Program-made: the position numbers and the translations under genes
Origin: Phytopythium helicoides
Lineage: Eukaryota; Oomycota; Peronosporomycetes; Pythiales; Pythiaceae
NCBI GenBank assembly: GCA_024867545.1
Contig: JANFNE010000038.1
Coordinates: 124,001 to 188,000, forward strand
Length of the DNA stretch: 64,000 bases
Direction of reading: 5' to 3'
Part shown: piece by piece, positions 60,724 through 64,000 of the stretch
How the letters are laid out: each line of letters opens with the position of its first letter
How positions within the stretch are numbered: position 1 is the first letter of the stretch
Notes under the pieces: model-generated
Database searches by the model: none
Told to the model about the DNA's origin: nothing
Seen by the model: the letters and a program-made list of their open reading frames with translations, nothing else

Positions 60724-61905
60724 ATGAGCACTCCTCCGCTGCAGTTCCAGCCCGCGCATATTGACGAGGAGCTCGACTGGGAGCTCGAGGCCATGAGCAC
60801 ATCTCCCTCCGCGCACTTTTGCGCCTCTTCCAACGACATTTTGGACGCCGAGAGCGCCGTGGCGTACCGCGACGCCCCGCTCGCGTTTGCTAGCGGTCTC
60901 GACCTGGTGCGTTCATGTTGAAGCAGTTTGGTAGTATGTACAATCTAGAGCGTAAAACTCACGACCCCCGGTTTCCACCTGCAGAACGAGGCGCTGTTCG
61001 ACAACAGCTTTGCCAGTAAAGATATGCCCGCGTTCGTGTCCGCGCAGATGAAGATGGCGGCGTCGCCGCTGTCGCCCGCCGCCTTCAACGAGGAAATGCC
61101 GGTCAAGGACGAGTTCTCGGCGCACTCGTTTCTCCGCGTGAACCCGTCGTTCTCGTCGAGAGCCGCCCCGCTGGCCGTCATGGAGGCGCTCGAGCGCGCG
61201 CTCTCTGGATTTGAGGACTGCTCGTTTGAGCGTCAGGGACAGTGGGCCTTTCGCGTCTCGTGGGTGTGCGTCGCCGAGGAGCTGAGCTTCTCGGTCGCGC
61301 TCTCGCGACCTGCGGGCGGCGACAACTCGGTCGTTGAGATCGACTTCCTGCTCCGCTCGGGTGACGAGGCCAAGTTTGTTGAAATCGCCGACTGCGTCCG
61401 CGCTCAGTGCGCCGAGGTCGACGGTGACGTTGAAGCCATCCTGCTTGCTGGCAAGACACTCGAGCCGTGGATCGACGCCCGCCAGGAGCTGCGCGGTCGC
61501 CGCTTCGCCATCTCTGAGACCGAAGCCGCTGAGCTCATCGCCGACCTCAACGCTGAGCTACATGCTGACTCGCTCTACGAAGTCGCCAAGCTTGTCAAGA
61601 CCCACTGCCGCCACCGCGGCAACCGCCGCCTGTTCCTCCGCTCCGACCTGCGTGCTGGGTTTGTTCGTGCCCTTCGCTGGATGCTGGGTGACAACGAGGA
61701 GCTCGCGCGCTTCGGTGTCTTCATCATGCAGCAGCTGGCCCAGGACGAGGACGCTGCCGACAGCTCGCTATTTTCATCCGCCTTTGAGCGCAACTCCGTG
61801 TCGCTCCAACTCGAGTCTCTTGCTGAGCGCGAGACCAGCGAGGCGTGCTCTCGTGCCACCCGCAAGATGGTTGCCGAAGTGCAGCGCAGCTGGCTTTTGT
61901 GCTAG
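60724..61905 (+). CDS. Unrecognised acidic protein, two exons
   Basis: Exons 60724-60906 and 60985-61905 join in phase 0 (78-base intron), giving 367 residues. The N terminus is acidic and disordered (HIDEELDWELEAMSTSP). Residues about 120-220 look like an alpha/beta domain (DCSFERQGQWAFRVSWVCVA, VVEIDFLLRSGDEAKFVEI) and the rest is mostly helical (ETEAAELIADLNAELHADS, RFGVFIMQQLAQDEDAAD). No signal peptide, membrane helix or catalytic motif is visible. Codon use is strongly GC-biased like that of the housekeeping genes, suggesting steady expression. Function unknown. Confidence 0.75.
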
Positions 61906-62049
61906 ACACAGCATCTTCATGCTGTGCGGTAAGTTATGGAGAGCTCGAGACTCCGCCCATTTTGATCCTGATCGTACACTAGAAACAATAGAAAAAAGCA
62001 GTTTGAAGCCTACACCACCACTTTTTGATATTGTTGTTGCATTTGGTCA

Positions 62050-63807
62050 TCAGCTTTCCTTGGTGTCCATGGGCTTCCAGCGGCTCGGCAGCCGCTCGCG
62101 CACGGGCTTGGCTCGACACCACACCAGCGAAATAATAAACATGGCGTACGAGAGCAGGAAGACCATGATGATGGTCTGCGTCTGCAACTTCCCGGTCGGC
62201 ACACCACCGTTGAGAGCCGAGAGCGGCGAGGCCGTGCCTAGAGCGTCCTCAACTAGCAATTGCCGCGCCTCGTTCGAGAACTGGATTGCGAGCTCCTCTA
62301 TGGCCGAGTACATGGTTTGGTCTACAGGCGTGATCTGCGTCGCCTCGCGACCATCTGCGAGATTTTCCGTGCCAATGTAGTAGCAACATTCTTTGTGGGC
62401 GTACACGGCCTGGAAGATGCGGTAGTCGCGCGGATCACCGTCCAGCGCGTACTCCTGAATGTGCGTCAGGATCCGTGGTTGATCGGGAAGACCATCCAGC
62501 TTGATTGAGTTGCGGTGGAAAAAGACGAGGTTGCCCTGCACGTCGTGCTGAATCATCGCAAGACCGCAGAAAACACCCTTTTCTTCCCGAAGATCGAGTC
62601 CGCCAACGGCAGGCGGGTATGTGATGAAGTGGAAGGGCTGACTCGCGTTCAGCCACGCGAGGCGGAAGAGATCCTTGTCACCCCAAATGAGATGCAGCGT
62701 CTCCATCATTCGTGGTTCGTGGGTCGAGTAGTACATGAGCTTGTCGAGCGCCTTCTTACTCTTTCGTCGGTCAATCAGAACCTGACCACTTTCCTGCTCA
62801 AACATGTCGACGTACGACACGCCCGAGAGCTGCCACAACAGCGACGTATTTGTGAGTTGGAACAGCGAGTTTGGCGGCTGCCAGTAGTCTGGCCAGAAAA
62901 TGGCGCCCGTCTTCAGAAACTCGGGCTCTTCAAACAGATACGTCGGGTCTTTGGCCGGCAGGTTGTCTGCGTCCAGCAGCAGCACATTGTCAAAATTGGA
63001 GTAGTACACTGCGTAGGGCTTGACGTGGAAGCCGCGCGCGCGCTTGTCAAAGATGGGGCGCATGCGCACATTATAGTCGGCCAGCAGCTTGTGCACAATC
63101 GGGTTGTCCACGGACATTTCGTCCGGCCGGTACCACAGCTCGACGGGGAGCTCGCAGCCCTGCACGCGCAGCATGCGGATGGTCGCGTAGGCGGACGGGA
63201 GCACCTTGTCGTAGATGATCATGAGCACGCCGTTGGACGGCGCTCGGGTCGAGGGCCGCGCGAGCGAGGGCGCGAGCGGCCGGTGCTCGTAGCGCACCGA
63301 GTGCAGGCCGAACTCGGAGAAGTCGCGCGCCATATCGCACGTGTAGTATCCGTTGGGCAGCGAGTCGCAGGCCGATATCATGAGCTTGTACAGGTCCCCG
63401 GACGTGCGGTTGCGCACAATGCAGTATCCGGCGTTGTTGGGGCCGATCTCCTCCGAGCATCCGAGAAAGTCCTTCTCGGGCGAGTCCGTGGCGTCCTCTT
63501 CCTTGTCGGGGTCCTTGACGCGGCACGAGTGCGTGCGCTTCCAGCCGATGCACTCGTAGGAGGCGTTGGTCCAGGGCGCGAGCACGGGCGTGGGCGCCAT
63601 GAGCCGGCCGTCGCTGCGCTGCTGCGTCGCCATCTTGTTGATGAAGACCTCGCGCGTGGAGCCCACGACGGCCGGCGCGCGGCCCACGGAGCGCAGCGCC
63701 ATGTACAAACTCACGACCACCAGCAGCAGCCACTTCTTGTGCTTGACGCGCGTCTGCAGGAACCCCCACAGCGAGTACGCCAGCACCACCGCGCGCTGCA
63801 GCAGCAT
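62050..63807 (-). CDS. Mannosyltransferase-like type II membrane glycosyltransferase
   Basis: The ATG at 63807 (MLLQRAVVLAYSLWGFL) is preferred; the frame is open to 63981. A helix near residue 30 (KWLLLVVVSLYMAL) makes a Golgi type II anchor. A Cys-rich stem follows, then the catalytic domain: GVLMIIYDKVLPSAYATIRM, LPVELWYRPDEM, and the DXD-containing NVLLLDADNLPAKDP, with WPDYWQPP and QESGQVLIDRRKS. This is the pattern of MNN1/alpha-mannosyltransferase-like GT families acting in glycan or wall assembly. A second hydrophobic helix close to the C terminus (IIMVFLLSYAMFIISLVW) is unusual for the class. Convergent with the previous gene (144 bases). Confidence 0.8.
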   Translation of the reverse strand: MLLQRAVVLAYSLWGFLQTRVKHKKWLLLVVVSLYMALRSVGRAPAVVGSTREVFINKMATQQRSDGRLMAPTPVLAPWTNASYECIGWKRTHSCRVKDPDKEEDATDSPEKDFLGCSEEIGPNNAGYCIVRNRTSGDLYKLMISACDSLPNGYYTCDMARDFSEFGLHSVRYEHRPLAPSLARPSTRAPSNGVLMIIYDKVLPSAYATIRMLRVQGCELPVELWYRPDEMSVDNPIVHKLLADYNVRMRPIFDKRARGFHVKPYAVYYSNFDNVLLLDADNLPAKDPTYLFEEPEFLKTGAIFWPDYWQPPNSLFQLTNTSLLWQLSGVSYVDMFEQESGQVLIDRRKSKKALDKLMYYSTHEPRMMETLHLIWGDKDLFRLAWLNASQPFHFITYPPAVGGLDLREEKGVFCGLAMIQHDVQGNLVFFHRNSIKLDGLPDQPRILTHIQEYALDGDPRDYRIFQAVYAHKECCYYIGTENLADGREATQITPVDQTMYSAIEELAIQFSNEARQLLVEDALGTASPLSALNGGVPTGKLQTQTIIMVFLLSYAMFIISLVWCRAKPVRERLPSRWKPMDTKES

Positions 63808-64000
63808 CTTGCCGCCCGCCTTTCTCCACGATGGTGTTGGCGGTACAAGCCAATGTACGCGGAGGGCGTAGGGGAGGCGAGGCGTGCGAATAGTTTTTTG
63901 GAGCAGGGGACCGCAAAAGTACGCACCATGGCGAAAAAACCCGCGGGAGACGATGGAACTGCTAGAACAAATACCTTGCATTTTTGCACGCCGCCCCTAT

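Noticed and set aside
1..64000. tRNA, rRNA genes and CRISPR-like arrays
   Set aside because: No cloverleaf with a T-loop GGTTCRA core in place, no rRNA core sequence and no regularly spaced repeats were found by eye.

Overview
The window looks like gene-dense nuclear DNA of an oomycete (stramenopile water mould). The basis is GC-rich exons with very short GT-AG introns (55-80 bases in nearly every split gene), small intergenic spaces, a family of ankyrin proteins with about 28-residue 'EGC..AMD.AA..GH..VV.WLH.NR' repeats, a bZIP of the oomycete type, secreted CAP proteins and rhamnogalacturonan lyases. The species cannot be fixed from sequence alone. No rRNA, tRNA, CRISPR array or intact transposon was seen.

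Layout. 1-7200: a FYVE-finger protein running off the left edge, an AAAP-type amino-acid transporter, a small secreted membrane protein, a TatD nuclease and an FAD monooxygenase. 8.7-33.2 kb is an accessory block. It holds three complete genes that fuse a zinc-type macrodomain to a class M sirtuin (8680 +, 14949 -, 24951 +) and two fragments of another copy (29163 -, 30978 +). It also holds two almost identical PL4 rhamnogalacturonan lyases (26885 -, 31591 -), three ankyrin loci of which one is truncated, and a bZIP. Between these lie ordinary genes: an F-box/cytochrome b5 fusion, an AlkB dioxygenase, a seven-exon kinesin-3 and a five-exon Tctex-type dynein light chain that has no long ORF. 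34.4-53.3 kb is mostly housekeeping: TFIIF alpha, two more ankyrin genes, a DIS3L2-like exoribonuclease, an ISWI remodeller with an HMG box at both ends, a PSI/LEA2-like membrane protein and xanthine dehydrogenase. 53.8-64 kb holds a secreted double-CAP protein, two related secreted Cys-rich membrane proteins, a doubtful small gene, a PP2C phosphatase, an unrecognised two-exon gene and a mannosyltransferase-like type II membrane enzyme.

How the parts relate. The strongest candidate for a little-described system is the macrodomain-sirtuin fusion. It places a predicted ADP-ribosyl transferase (class M sirtuin, with N and Q in place of the usual catalytic His) and a predicted ADP-ribosyl hydrolase (zinc-type macrodomain) on one polypeptide, in three copies. 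The copies, like the two lyases, share tracts of near or complete DNA identity with sharp edges, which suggests recent gene conversion or duplication in this block. The secreted lyases, CAP protein and Cys-rich proteins suit an organism that digests or contacts plant material. All functions are inferred from motifs; exon joins were made by eye.
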